DNA from: Brachybacterium phenoliresistens
GTDB taxonomy: Bacteria; Actinomycetota; Actinomycetes; Actinomycetales; Dermabacteraceae
DNA: 64,000 nt
NCBI RefSeq assembly: GCF_000576425.1
Contig: NZ_KK070001.1
Location: forward strand, 1 to 64,000
Direction of reading: 5' to 3'
The notes below the pieces were generated by a model, which worked only from the letters and a program-made list of their open reading frames with translations, did not search any database and was not told the origin of the DNA. Below, in pieces: positions 24,698 to 33,819 of the stretch. The position numbers and the translations under genes were made by a program. How positions within the stretch are numbered: the first letter of the stretch is position 1; each line of letters begins with the position of its first letter.

Positions 24698-25629
24698 TGC
24701 GCACCCTGACCCTGCCGGGCACGCAGATCACCGCCCCCAACGTCGTCCTGGGTCTCATGCGGATCCAGGAGAAGTCCGATGAGGAGGTCCGCACCCTCGT
24801 GCGCACCGCCCGCGATGCGGGCATCGACTTCCTGGACCACGCCGACATCTACGGCGCGGACCTGCACGGCTGCGAGAAGCGGTTCGCCGAGGCGCTGCAG
24901 CTCTCCCCCTCCGAGCGCGAGCAGTGGACGATCCAGACCAAGGCCGGGATCGTCCGCGAGGGCCCGTACTTCGACTTCTCCTACGAGCACATCGTGGAGT
25001 CGGTCGAGGGGTCGCTGCAGGCGCTGGGCACGGACTACATCGACATCCTGCTGCTGCACCGCCCCGATGCGCTGGTGGAGCCGGAGGAGGTCGCCCGCGC
25101 CTTCGACGAGCTCGAGGCCGCCGGCAAGGTGCGCGCCTTCGGCGTCTCCAACCACACCCCGCGGCAGATCGACCTGCTCAAGAAGTTCGTGAAGCAGCCG
25201 ATCGTCGCCAACCAGGTCCAGCTGTCCATCACGCACTCCCCGCTCATCGCCCAGGGCGTGGCGGCGAACATGCAGGCCCTGGAGCAGTCCGTCAGCCGCG
25301 ACGAGGGACTCATCGACCACGCGCGCCTGCACGACATCACCCTGCAGGCGTGGTCGCCCTTCCAGGCCGGGTTCTTCGACGGGCCCTTCCTGGGCTCGGA
25401 GCGGTTCCCCGAGCTGAACGCCGTGATCGACCGCCTCGCCGCGCAGTACGACGTCACGCCGACGGCGATCGCGGTCGCGTGGATCACCCGTCACCCGGCG
25501 AACATGCAGGTCGTCCTCGGCACGACCACCCCGCAGCGGGTGGCCGACGCGGCCGCCGGCTCGGACCTCCCGCTGACCCGCGCGGAGTGGTACGAGATCT
25601 TCCGCGCCGCGGGGTACACCGTTCCCTGA
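24697..25629 (+). CDS. Aldo/keto reductase (YdhF type)
   Basis: A 310-residue aldo/keto reductase of the YdhF-like group. DFLDHADIYGADLHGCEKRFAEAL holds the catalytic Asp and Tyr, QTKAGI the Lys, and ILLLHRPDALVEPEEVARAFDEL the His region; GVSNHTPRQIDLL and WSPFQAGFF follow the family pattern. Its ATG shares a base with the stop of the first reductase, so the two are one operon. The two proteins belong to different AKR subfamilies, hence not a simple duplication. Substrates are unknown. A hairpin terminator follows. Confidence 0.92.
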
Positions 25630-25656
25630 TCGGTCAGGGCCCCTCGGCGAGGGCGG

Positions 25657-25694
25657 ACGTCCCGCGCGCGTCCTCACGGATGCACGCGGGACGT
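25657..25694 (+). terminator. Terminator-like hairpin after the aldo/keto reductases
   Basis: ACGTCCCGCG (25657-25666) pairs perfectly with CGCGGGACGT (25685-25694) across an 18-base loop, 27 bases beyond the reductase stop. There is no U-tract. Confidence 0.5.
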
Positions 25695-25721
25695 TCCGCT
25701 GTCCGCGGCCGGGGAGGCCCC

Positions 25722-25751
25722 TTGACAGCGGGCCGCGCCGTCCCGCATCCT
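25722..25751 (+). promoter_or_regulatory. Promoter of the fructan utilisation operon
   Basis: A perfect -35, TTGACA (25722-25727), is followed after 18 bases by a weak -10, CATCCT (25746-25751). An unusually AT-rich stretch, CATACGAATAAC (25758-25769), lies just downstream and may be the operator for the LacI protein encoded by the first gene. Confidence 0.6.
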
Positions 25752-25787
25752 TCACGTCATACGAATAACGGATCCGAGGAGGGACCC

Positions 25788-26801
25788 ATGGTGCACCGCC
25801 CCACGATGCACGACGTCGCGGCCGCCGCAGGCGTCTCGCAGGCCGTGGTCTCCCTCGTCCTGAACGGCAACCACGCCGGCCGCGCCTCCGAGAGGACCGC
25901 CGAGCGGGTCCGGGCCGCGGCCCAGGAGCTCGGGTACCGCACCAACCTGCAGGCCAAGAGCCTGAAGACGGGCGTGGCCGAGATCCTCGGCCTGGTCGGC
26001 GACGAGGTCGCGACCTCGCCCTTCTCGGGCATGATGATCAAGGGGGCGCAGGACCGCGCCTGGCAGGACCACCACGCGCTGCTGACCATCGACACCGGGG
26101 GCGACGACCGCCTCGAGGCCGCCGCGATCGACACCATGCTCTCGCACCGGGTGCGCGGCATCGTCTACACCGCCATGTACCACCGCGAGGTGCACGTGCC
26201 CGATGCGGCGCTGGACACCCGCGCCGTCTGCCTGAACGCCCGCGACCTCGACGAGCGCGTGCCCAGCGTCATCCCCGACGAGGTCACCGGCGGCTACGAG
26301 GCGACAAAGGTCCTCCTCGAGGCCGGGCACACCCGCATCGGCATCATCACCATCCACGACGCCCTGCCGGCCGCCGTCGGCCGCCTCGAGGGCTACCGCC
26401 GCGCCCTGGCCGAGGCCGGCATCGCGGAGGACCCGGACCTCGTCCGCCCCGGCACCGGCATGCAGTCCGACGGCGACCGCCAGACCCGCGCCCTGCTGGC
26501 CCTGCCCGAGCCGCCCACCGCGATCTTCTGCCAGAACGACCGCACGGCCCTGGGCGCCTACCAGACCCTCACCGCCGAGGGCCTGCGCGTGCCCGAGGCC
26601 ATGTCCATCGTCGGATTCGACGACCAGGACGTCCTGCGCGACTTCTTCCTCCCGCCGCTGACCACCGTCCAGCTCCCCTTCGCCGCCATGGGATCGCTCG
26701 CCGCCGAGCTGCTCCTGTCCGGCGAGACCGCCCCCGAGGTCCACCGCATCCGGTGCCCTCTCGTCCTGCGCGACTCCGTCGCACCTCCGAAAGGATCCTG
26801 A
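25788..26801 (+). CDS. LacI-family regulator of the fructan operon
   Basis: A 337-residue LacI repressor. TMHDVAAAAGVSQAVVSLVLNG is the headpiece, and the hinge is followed by the sugar-sensing domain with FCQNDRTALGAYQTL, SIVGFDDQDVLRDFFLPPLTTVQLP and the end FAAMGSLAAELLL. The ATG at 25788 sits behind GAGGAGGG. It is the first gene of the operon and its stop shares a base with the permease start (TGATG), so repressor and transporter are made together and the regulator is probably autoregulated. The likely inducer is a fructo-oligosaccharide or its product. Confidence 0.92.
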   Translation: MVHRPTMHDVAAAAGVSQAVVSLVLNGNHAGRASERTAERVRAAAQELGYRTNLQAKSLKTGVAEILGLVGDEVATSPFSGMMIKGAQDRAWQDHHALLTIDTGGDDRLEAAAIDTMLSHRVRGIVYTAMYHREVHVPDAALDTRAVCLNARDLDERVPSVIPDEVTGGYEATKVLLEAGHTRIGIITIHDALPAAVGRLEGYRRALAEAGIAEDPDLVRPGTGMQSDGDRQTRALLALPEPPTAIFCQNDRTALGAYQTLTAEGLRVPEAMSIVGFDDQDVLRDFFLPPLTTVQLPFAAMGSLAAELLLSGETAPEVHRIRCPLVLRDSVAPPKGS

Positions 26802-27805
26802 TGCCGTCCACGCTCACCGGCTCCGAGCCCGTGGCGAGCGCCGGCGTCGACGACGACGCCCCCGCTCCCTCGCCGAGCCCGCCCCCGCCCCATCGGCCGC
26901 GCGCCGCCCTGCTGCACCGCGTGCTCAATGCCTGGCAGTTATACGTACTACTCGCGCCGGCCCTCGCCTCGCTCCTCGTCTTCAAGTACTGGCCGATGTA
27001 CGGCGCGCAGATCGCCTTCCGCGACTACAACCCCGTCGACGGCTTCTTCTGGAGCCCCTGGGTGGGCCTGGAGCACTTCCGGGCCTTCGTCACCTCGTTC
27101 CAGTTCGAGCGGCTGGTCGCCAACACCCTCACCATCAACGTGGTCGGCCTGCTGGTGGCGTTCCCGGTGCCGATCATCCTCGCGCTCATCGTCAACCAGC
27201 TGCCCAGCGAGCGTTTCAAGCGCCTCACGCAGACGATCCTGTACGCGCCGTCGTTCATCTCCGTGGTGGTCGTGGTCGGCATGATCCACCTGCTGTTCTC
27301 CCCCAGCTCCGGGATGGTCAACCACGCGATCACCCTGCTGGGCGGCGAGCCGATCTTCTTCATGGGCGCCCCCGAATGGTTCCGCCCGCTGTACATCGGC
27401 TCCGACGTCTGGCAGAACGCCGGATTCTCGATGATCATCTACCTCGCCGCGCTCACCGCGATCGATCCCTCGCTGCACGAGGCCGCCCGCATGGACGGCG
27501 CGAACCGGTTCCAGCGGATCCGCCACATCGACATCCCGGGAATCCTGCCGGTGATCGTCATCCTGTTCATCCTCGCGGTCGGGAACATCTTCAACCTCGG
27601 GTTCGAGAAGGTCTATCTCATGCAGACCGACCTCAACCTCCCCACCTCCGAGGTCATCAACACCTACGTGTACAAGACCGGTCTGCAGGGCGCCCAGTTC
27701 AGCTATTCGGCGGCCATCGGACTGTTCAACTCCGTCCTCAACCTCGCCCTTCTCGTGACCTTCAACCAGGTCGCCAAGAAGGCCAACCAGTCGAGCCTGT
27801 GGTGA
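26801..27805 (+). CDS. ABC sugar permease, LplB type
   Basis: A 334-residue permease of the LplB/PotB type. A 45-residue Pro/Ser-rich cytoplasmic lead precedes the first helix (WQLYVLLAPALASLLVFKYWPMYGAQIAFRDYNP), then the characteristic GLEHFRAFV. The EAA loop is HEAARMDGANRFQRIRHIDIPGILPV. The C-terminal VINTYVYKTGLQGAQFSYSAAIGLFNSVLNL is typical for the polysaccharide/oligosaccharide importers that work with LipO-type binding proteins. The start at 26801 overlaps the LacI stop. No ATPase gene is present in the operon, so a shared MsiK-like ATPase elsewhere is expected. Confidence 0.92.
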   Translation: MPSTLTGSEPVASAGVDDDAPAPSPSPPPPHRPRAALLHRVLNAWQLYVLLAPALASLLVFKYWPMYGAQIAFRDYNPVDGFFWSPWVGLEHFRAFVTSFQFERLVANTLTINVVGLLVAFPVPIILALIVNQLPSERFKRLTQTILYAPSFISVVVVVGMIHLLFSPSSGMVNHAITLLGGEPIFFMGAPEWFRPLYIGSDVWQNAGFSMIIYLAALTAIDPSLHEAARMDGANRFQRIRHIDIPGILPVIVILFILAVGNIFNLGFEKVYLMQTDLNLPTSEVINTYVYKTGLQGAQFSYSAAIGLFNSVLNLALLVTFNQVAKKANQSSLW

Positions 27806-27807
27806 CC

Positions 27808-28743
27808 ATGACGACCTCCGCCCCCGCCCTCCCCCGCCCCCGGCGCGCCGAGCCGCTGCACCGGCGCCTGGCCGATCCGCTGTTCGCGGTGATCACCTAC
27901 GGCCTCATCGCCGTCGCGATCCTCGTGATCGTCTACCCGCTGTACTTCATCGTCATCGCCTCGATCTCCGATCCGACGCTCGTGCAGCAGGGCAAGGTCT
28001 TCCTGTTCCCGCGCGGCCTCACCGTCGACGGCTACGCGACGATCTTCGGGACCTCCACGATCGTGCGCGGGTTCGCGAACTCCGTCCTGTACACCGTGGT
28101 CGGCACCGCGATCAGCGTGACCATGATCCTGTGCGGGGCCTACGCGCTGGCCCGCAAGGACATGCCCGGCCGCAGCCTGTTCATGATCCTCTTCGTCGTC
28201 ACGATGTTCTTCGACGGCGGCATGATCGCCCGCTACCTCGTGGTCAAGGAGCTGGGCATGCTCGACACGATGTGGGCCGTGGTCCTGCCCGGCGCCGTCG
28301 GCGTCTGGAACCTGATCATCGCCCGCACCTTCTTCGAGCAGAGCATCTCCCCCGAGCTGCGCGAGGCCGCCCAGCTCGACGGCGCGAGCGACTTCCGGTT
28401 CTTCTTCTCGATCGTCCTGCCGCTGTCGAAGTCGCTCATCACCCTCATGGCGATGATCCACATCGTCGCGAACTGGAACGCCTTCTTCGACGCGATGATC
28501 TACCTCAGCGACGAATCGAAGTATCCGCTCCAGCTGGTGCTGAGGAACGTCCTCATCCAGTCGCAGGCCTCGACCGCGGGAATGGACATGGCGTCGATGG
28601 AGTCCACCGCCCAGGCGCAGAAGATGGGCGAGCTGCTCAAGTACTCCATGATCGTCGTCTCCACGGTCCCGCTGCTCATCGCCTTCCCGTTCCTGCAGCG
28701 CCATTTCGTCAAGGGCGCCACCCTCGGGGCGCTCAAGAGCTGA
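27808..28743 (+). CDS. ABC sugar permease, YtcP/LplC type
   Basis: A 311-residue second permease, of the LplC/YtcP type. ITYGLIAVAILVIVYPLYFIVIASISDP is the first helix, and the EAA loop reads REAAQLDGASDFRFFFSIVLPLSKSL. The end QRHFVKGATLGALKS is diagnostic for the family. I chose the ATG at 27808; a GTG at 27802 that overlaps the previous stop (GTGA) would add two residues and is equally plausible, as neither has a ribosome-binding site and translation is probably coupled. It pairs with the LplB-type protein to form the channel. Confidence 0.92.
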   Translation: MTTSAPALPRPRRAEPLHRRLADPLFAVITYGLIAVAILVIVYPLYFIVIASISDPTLVQQGKVFLFPRGLTVDGYATIFGTSTIVRGFANSVLYTVVGTAISVTMILCGAYALARKDMPGRSLFMILFVVTMFFDGGMIARYLVVKELGMLDTMWAVVLPGAVGVWNLIIARTFFEQSISPELREAAQLDGASDFRFFFSIVLPLSKSLITLMAMIHIVANWNAFFDAMIYLSDESKYPLQLVLRNVLIQSQASTAGMDMASMESTAQAQKMGELLKYSMIVVSTVPLLIAFPFLQRHFVKGATLGALKS

Positions 28744-28801
28744 CCCGCCCTCCCCACCGCATCGCCCCCCACCCCGCAGCACCGTCACGAAGGAGTCCCG
28801 C

Positions 28802-30388
28802 ATGCTGTCCCGCCGCCGCTTCACCCTCACCTCCGCCGCACTCACCGCCGCGATGTTCTCCCTGCCCGCCTGCACCCGCCCCTCCGAGCGCCTCACCGAG
28901 GACCTCTCCTCCGAGATGGGCCTGACCGAGTCCGGGCTGCCGATCGTCACCGAGGAGCTCACCCTCACCGTCGGCGGGGCCAAGTCCCCGCTGGCCCCCG
29001 AGTACGAGACCATGCAGCTCGTGCAGACCTGGGAGGAGGACTCCGGGATCTCGATCACCTGGAGCAACGAGCCCGACGAGGTCTGGGGCGAGAAGAAGAA
29101 CCTCCTGCTGGCCAGCGGCGAGCTCCCCGACGCCCTGTTCAACACGGGCCTCACGGACGCCGAGGTCGCCAAGTACGGCGCCAACGGCACGCTCATCGCC
29201 CTCGAGGACCTCATCGCCGAGAACGCCCCGACCCTCTCCGGGATCCTCGAGAAGCGCCCCGACATCCGCGCGGCGATCACCGCCTCCGACGGCCACATCT
29301 ACACCCTCCCCTCCGTCGAGGAGATGGGGCTCGTCGAGTTCCCGAGCATGATGTTCCTGAACACCGACTGGCTCGCGCGGTACGGCCTGGCCATGCCCAC
29401 CACCGTGGAGGAGTACCACCAGGTCCTGCTCGCCTTCAAGGCCGAGGGGCCCGCCGGCGTGCTGCCGCTGTCGTTCATCGGCGCCGGGGCCATCTGCGAC
29501 CTCATCGCGGCGCTCGGCGGCCAGCCCGACGTCCCCGACCACCGCATCGTCCAGGACGGCACGGTCGTCTTCACCGCCGACAAGGACGGCTTCCGCGACG
29601 CGATCGCCCAGCTGCACACCTGGTACGCCGAGGGGCTCATCGACCAGGAGGCCTTCGCGCAGGACTACGTGAAGTTCATCGCCAAGGGCACGGCGGACCC
29701 GCAGATCCTGGGCTCCTTCTGCTTCTGGGAGGTGCCCGAGGTCGTCGGCCCCGAGCAGGCCGACCAGTACGCGATCGTGCCGATCTTCCCCGGCCCCGAC
29801 GGCGTGCGCCGCGCCTGCGTCGTCTCCAACCAGGAGATCAACCGCGGAGCCTTCGCCATCAGCCGCACCAACGAGTACGCCGCCGCCACCGTGCGCTGGG
29901 CCGACATGCTGTTCGACCCGGTCATGAGCGCGCAGGCCAACTGGGGTCCGGTCGGCGTCACGCAGCAGGAGAACGCCGACGGCCTGCTCGAGCAGATCCC
30001 CGTCGGCGAGGGCGAGACCGAGCAGGAGCGCCGCGTGAAGGTCTCCCCCGGCGGCCCGAAGATCATCACCGCCGAGGACTTCGAGACCGTCGTGCTGCCC
30101 GAGCCCCGCGCCGCCGCGCGCCAGGCGCAGATCGCCGAGCACTACGCGCCCCATCGGGCGAACGAGAAGTTCCCGCCGGTGATGCTCAGCGTCGAGGAGC
30201 TCGACCAGGTGAGCACCATCGAGGCCGATGTCCAGACCTTCGTGAGCGAGAAGGTCGCCACCTGGATCGTCAAGGGCGGCATCGAGGCGGAGTGGGACGG
30301 CTACGTCTCCCAGCTGCGGACGATGGGCCTGCCGGACCTCCTCGCGGTCTGGCAGGGCGCCTACGATCGCTTCACCGCCGCCGGCTGA
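28802..30388 (+). CDS. Extracellular solute-binding lipoprotein, LipO type
   Basis: A 528-residue binding protein. The N-terminus has a twin-arginine-like start (MLSRRRFTLTSAAL), a hydrophobic core and a lipobox ending at Cys24 (SLPAC). The mature part resembles SBP family 1 LipO-type proteins, with EEDSGISITWSN, LLLASGELPDALFN and DGHIYTLPSVEEMG. The ATG at 28802 follows GAAGGAG. It lies between the permeases and the GH32 gene, so it should capture fructans or fructo-oligosaccharides at the cell surface. GC and codon use match the operon. Confidence 0.93.
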   Translation: MLSRRRFTLTSAALTAAMFSLPACTRPSERLTEDLSSEMGLTESGLPIVTEELTLTVGGAKSPLAPEYETMQLVQTWEEDSGISITWSNEPDEVWGEKKNLLLASGELPDALFNTGLTDAEVAKYGANGTLIALEDLIAENAPTLSGILEKRPDIRAAITASDGHIYTLPSVEEMGLVEFPSMMFLNTDWLARYGLAMPTTVEEYHQVLLAFKAEGPAGVLPLSFIGAGAICDLIAALGGQPDVPDHRIVQDGTVVFTADKDGFRDAIAQLHTWYAEGLIDQEAFAQDYVKFIAKGTADPQILGSFCFWEVPEVVGPEQADQYAIVPIFPGPDGVRRACVVSNQEINRGAFAISRTNEYAAATVRWADMLFDPVMSAQANWGPVGVTQQENADGLLEQIPVGEGETEQERRVKVSPGGPKIITAEDFETVVLPEPRAAARQAQIAEHYAPHRANEKFPPVMLSVEELDQVSTIEADVQTFVSEKVATWIVKGGIEAEWDGYVSQLRTMGLPDLLAVWQGAYDRFTAAG

Positions 30389-30437
30389 CCCGGCCCCGAA
30401 TCTCCCCACCCGAGCACCCGAGTCTCCGGAAGAGAGC

Positions 30438-31829
30438 ATGACCACCACCGCCCCGCCCCGCGCCGAGCTGCACCGGCCGCAGTTCCATCTCACCCCCGAC
30501 GCGACCTGGATGAACGACCCCAACGGCCTGATCCTGCACGAGGGCACCTGGCACGCCTTCTTCCAGAACAACCCCTCCGGATCGACCTGGGGGAACATGT
30601 CCTGGGGCCACGCCGTCTCCGAGGACCTCGCCACCTGGCGGGAGCTGCCCGTGGCGCTGCCCTGCCGCGAGGGCGAGCTCATCTTCTCCGGCAGCGTGGT
30701 CCACGACGCGGAGAACTCCTCGGGGCTCGGCGCACCCGGCGAGCCCGGCCCGCTGGTCGCGGTCTACACCAGCGCATACACCGACGCCCACCCCGAGCGG
30801 GCCGGCACGCAGGCCCAGTCCCTCGCCGTCTCCCGGGACGGCGGCACCACCTGGCAGTTCCACTCCGAGAACCCGGTGCTGGACCGCGGCTCCGCGGACT
30901 TCCGCGACCCCAAGGTCTTCCGCCATGCCGCGAGCGGCCGATGGGTGATGGTCGCGGTCGAGGCGGTGGACCACAGCGTCCTCATCCATACCTCGACCGA
31001 CCTGCGCCGCTGGGAGCTCGCCTCCACGCTGACCGACCCGGCCCTGGACGGCGGGATCTGGGAATGCCCGGACCTGGTGCGGATCCCCGCGGCGGGGTCG
31101 GAGACGGAGGAGAGCTGGGCGCTCATCGTGAGCACCAACCCGGGCGGGCCGGCGGGCGGCTCGGGCACCTATGCGATCCTCGGCGGCTTCGACGGGCGCA
31201 CCTTCACCCCCACGGCCGAGGCCGTGCCGCTGGACCTCGGGCAGGACTGCTACGCCGCGGTCTCCTTCGGCGGCGTCGAGGGGGCGCCGGTGCTGCTGGG
31301 CTGGATGAACAACTGGGACTACGCCGAGCTCACCCCCACCGGCCCGTGGCGCTCGGCGATGACCCTGCCGCGCACCCTGGGGCTGGCCGGCGATGCGGTC
31401 GGCGCGCCCCGGCTCGTGCAGCGGCTGCGGGTCCCCGCGGAGATCCCGGTCGTCGACCTCGGCGGGCAGATCGCGGCCCGCCTCGACGGCACCGCGGTAT
31501 GCGTGACCGGTGTGCTCGACCTCCGCACCCCGCACCGCCTGTCGGTGCGGTTCGGCGAGGGCGAGGACTCCCCGGAGCTGCGGGTCGAGATCGACGCGCA
31601 GCGCCGGGTGGTGCTGGACCGCAGCGCCGCGCACCGCGAGCCCTTCGCGCCGGGCCATACCCGCTCCGCGCCCTTCGTCCCGCCCGCCGGCGTCGAGCAG
31701 ATGCCGTTCCGCCTGGTCCTGGACGCCTCGACGGCGGAGCTCGAGCTCGACGGCGGCCGCGCCGTCATCTCCCAGCAGATCTTCCCCGGCGCCGGCCCCA
31801 CCACGGTGCGGATCGAGCCGACCGCCTGA
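30438..31829 (+). CDS. GH32 beta-fructosidase
   Basis: A 463-residue glycoside hydrolase family 32 enzyme. WMNDPNG carries nucleophile Asp27, FRDP Asp157 (transition-state stabiliser) and ECPDL acid/base Glu209. The N-terminal five-bladed propeller is followed from about residue 330 by the C-terminal beta-sandwich. There is no signal peptide, so it acts inside the cell on imported sucrose, inulin- or levan-type oligosaccharides. It closes the LacI-permease-permease-lipoprotein operon and defines its likely function as fructan use. Invertase, levanase or inulinase specificity cannot be separated from sequence alone. Confidence 0.94.
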   Translation: MTTTAPPRAELHRPQFHLTPDATWMNDPNGLILHEGTWHAFFQNNPSGSTWGNMSWGHAVSEDLATWRELPVALPCREGELIFSGSVVHDAENSSGLGAPGEPGPLVAVYTSAYTDAHPERAGTQAQSLAVSRDGGTTWQFHSENPVLDRGSADFRDPKVFRHAASGRWVMVAVEAVDHSVLIHTSTDLRRWELASTLTDPALDGGIWECPDLVRIPAAGSETEESWALIVSTNPGGPAGGSGTYAILGGFDGRTFTPTAEAVPLDLGQDCYAAVSFGGVEGAPVLLGWMNNWDYAELTPTGPWRSAMTLPRTLGLAGDAVGAPRLVQRLRVPAEIPVVDLGGQIAARLDGTAVCVTGVLDLRTPHRLSVRFGEGEDSPELRVEIDAQRRVVLDRSAAHREPFAPGHTRSAPFVPPAGVEQMPFRLVLDASTAELELDGGRAVISQQIFPGAGPTTVRIEPTA

Positions 31830-31836
31830 GCACCCG

Positions 31837-32583
31837 TCAGGCCGTGGCGGCCGAGGACAGCTGGCCGGCGCCGCGGCCTGCCGCGGGCCGGGCGGCGGCG
31901 CGGACGTAGCGCTCCAGCAGCACGTCGATCACGGCGGGGTGGGTGCCCAGCGGCGCCGTGACCTGGTCGGCGCCGGCCGCCGCGACGAGGCCCGCGAAGT
32001 GCCCCGGGGCCAGCACGTAGCTCGCCGCGATCACCCGGTCGGCGCCGGCGGCGCGGGCCGCGGCGACCGCCTCGGGGATGCTCGGGGAGGCCCCGGCCCC
32101 GTAGCCGACGCTCACCGGGACCGGCAGCTCGTCCTCGAGCAGGGCGCGCATCCGCCGGGTCGCCACCGCCGCCGCAGGATCCGAGGATCCCGCGGCGGCG
32201 AGGACGACATGATCCCCCGGCCGGCGACCCGAATCGCCCTCCGGGAGATCCGCGAGACGCCCCAGGAGCGCCTCGATCAGCAGGTCGTGGGGGCCCATCG
32301 GCTCCGCCACGACCACGTTCTCGAAGGGAGCGGCCGCCCGGGCGATGTCGACCTTCGTGTGGAAGCCGGTGGCCAGCAGCAGCGGCACCAGGACGGCGGG
32401 ACCGTCGGCGGCGAGGCGGGCGACGACGTCCGCGACCTCGGGCTGCTCGACGTCGACGTAGGCCTCCTCCACGCGCACCCCGGGCAGGGCCTCGGCCAGG
32501 CCCGCGCGGATCGCGGCGACCGTGGCGCGGCCCTGCGCCGAGCGGGTGCCGTGCGAGCAGGCGATGAGGGCGGGCGAGGTCAT
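31837..32583 (-). CDS. CbiX-like sirohydrochlorin chelatase
   Basis: A 248-residue protein with two CbiX/SirB-like halves. CSHGTRS near the N-terminus and LLLATGFHTKVD hold the metal-binding histidines, and LAPGHFAGLV supplies the matching His in the second half. Proteins of this type insert Fe or Co into sirohydrochlorin. As the last gene of the nitrite operon it most likely makes siroheme for NirB. The ATG at 32583 overlaps the preceding stop by four bases. It is convergent with the fructosidase gene, with 7 bases between their ends. Confidence 0.88.
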   Translation of the reverse strand: MTSPALIACSHGTRSAQGRATVAAIRAGLAEALPGVRVEEAYVDVEQPEVADVVARLAADGPAVLVPLLLATGFHTKVDIARAAAPFENVVVAEPMGPHDLLIEALLGRLADLPEGDSGRRPGDHVVLAAAGSSDPAAAVATRRMRALLEDELPVPVSVGYGAGASPSIPEAVAAARAAGADRVIAASYVLAPGHFAGLVAAAGADQVTAPLGTHPAVIDVLLERYVRAAARPAAGRGAGQLSSAATA

Positions 32584-33431
32584 GCCGACCCCGCCGCGGG
32601 CACCCGCTCGAAGTGGGAGACGACCTCGCGGACCAGGGCGCCCAGACGGTTCCGCTCCGGGACGAGGACGGGCAGCCCGCGCTCGACGAAGGGCCCCGCG
32701 GTGACGGGGCCGACGACCGCGAGGACCAGGCGGCCGGTGCCGGCGTGCTCGACGATGCCCGGCAGGGCGCCCCCCTGCTCGGCGGTCTCCAGCCAGCAGG
32801 CGGCGCCCGGTGCGGAGGTGAACACCACCGCGTCGATCAGGCCGCGACCGGCGCGGACGGTCGAGCGGCGCACGGCGTCGGGGTCCCGCGGAGGGCCCCA
32901 GCGGTAGATGGTCAGGCTCACCACGTCCGCGCCGAGGCCGGCGAGGACCTCGTCGAGGCCGTCGGCTCCCGAGCCGTGGTGCTGGACGGCCGCGCGGCAC
33001 CCGGAGAGATCCTCTCCCGCCAGGTGCTCGGCGATCTCGGCCGCGGTCTCCGAGTCCGCGATCCAGTCCGCCCGCAGCCCCGCCTGCACCAGGGCCCCGC
33101 GGGCCTTGGGGCCCCGCGCGAGGATCCGGGCGCCGGCCAGGGCCGCGCGCAGCGGGCCGTCCAGCCCCGCTTCCGAGGCCGCCTCGAACCATCCCCGCAG
33201 GCCGACGCCCGTGGTCACCACCAGCAGCTGCGGCGGATCCGCGATCAGGGCGCGGGTCCGCTCCAGCAGCTCCGGGTCGTCCACATGCGGCAGCATGCAC
33301 AGGGCCGGGGCCCGCTCGACCTCAGCCCCGTGGCGGGCGAGGGCGGCGGCGAGCTCGTCGGCCCGCCGGTCCACCGCGATGACGATGCGGCGACCGGTCA
33401 GGGTCTCGGAGAGGCGATCCTCGGAGTTCAT
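32580..33431 (-). CDS. Uroporphyrinogen-III synthase family protein
   Basis: A 283-residue HemD-fold protein. GRRIVIAVDRRADELAAALARHGAEVERAPAL is the domain start, ILARGPKARGALVQAGLRADW the hinge region, and VVFTSAPGAACWLE plus LVLAVVGPVTAGPFVERG the C-terminal half. In actinobacterial nitrite operons, relatives (NnaR) carry an extra C-terminal DNA-binding domain; this one stops without it, so a purely enzymatic or a degenerate regulatory role are both possible. The ATG at 33431 is 7 bases after the nirD stop and the gene overlaps cbiX by four bases. Confidence 0.85.
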   Translation of the reverse strand: MNSEDRLSETLTGRRIVIAVDRRADELAAALARHGAEVERAPALCMLPHVDDPELLERTRALIADPPQLLVVTTGVGLRGWFEAASEAGLDGPLRAALAGARILARGPKARGALVQAGLRADWIADSETAAEIAEHLAGEDLSGCRAAVQHHGSGADGLDEVLAGLGADVVSLTIYRWGPPRDPDAVRRSTVRAGRGLIDAVVFTSAPGAACWLETAEQGGALPGIVEHAGTGRLVLAVVGPVTAGPFVERGLPVLVPERNRLGALVREVVSHFERVPAAGSA

Positions 33432-33438
33432 GGCGCGC

Positions 33439-33819
33439 TCACCGCGCGTCCCCGCACAGCAGGTGCACGTCACCGTCCTGCAGCAGCACGGGCCAGACGC
33501 GCAGGGCGGCGGGGTCCTTGCCCTGGGTGTCCAGGCAGGCGCCGGTGCGCAGGTCGAAGACCTGCTTGTACATCGGCGAGGCGACGGTGGGGGCCTCGCC
33601 CCGGGTGCCGACGATCCCGCGGGAGATGACGTTCGCGCCGCTGTAGGGGTCGTGGTTGTCGACCGCGTGGACGGAGCCGTCGGGCAGCAGGAACAGGGCG
33701 ACCTGCGTGCTGCCGAGCAGCGCGGCGCGGCCGCGCTCGACCTCGAGGTCCGCCACGCGGCACACCCGCAGCCAGCTGGCCTCGGGGGCCGTGGCGGGGT
33801 CCAGGGTCTGTGCGGTCAT
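33439..33819 (-). CDS. nirD: Nitrite reductase small subunit
   Basis: A 126-residue Rieske-fold protein of the NirD type. It has SWLRVCRVADLEVERGRAALLGSTQVALFLLPDGSVHAVDNHDPYSGANVISRGIVG, then SPMYKQVFDLRTGACLD. As in other assimilatory NirD proteins, the Cys/His iron-sulfur ligands of a true Rieske cluster are absent. It assists NirB in six-electron reduction of nitrite to ammonia in the cytoplasm. The ATG at 33819 overlaps the nirB stop by four bases, implying coupled synthesis. Confidence 0.95.
   Translation of the reverse strand: MTAQTLDPATAPEASWLRVCRVADLEVERGRAALLGSTQVALFLLPDGSVHAVDNHDPYSGANVISRGIVGTRGEAPTVASPMYKQVFDLRTGACLDTQGKDPAALRVWPVLLQDGDVHLLCGDAR

Noticed and set aside
25758..25769. 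Firm LacI operator before the fructan operon
   Set aside because: CATACGAATAAC is AT-rich with a central CG but too imperfect a palindrome to call; kept only as a remark in the promoter entry.
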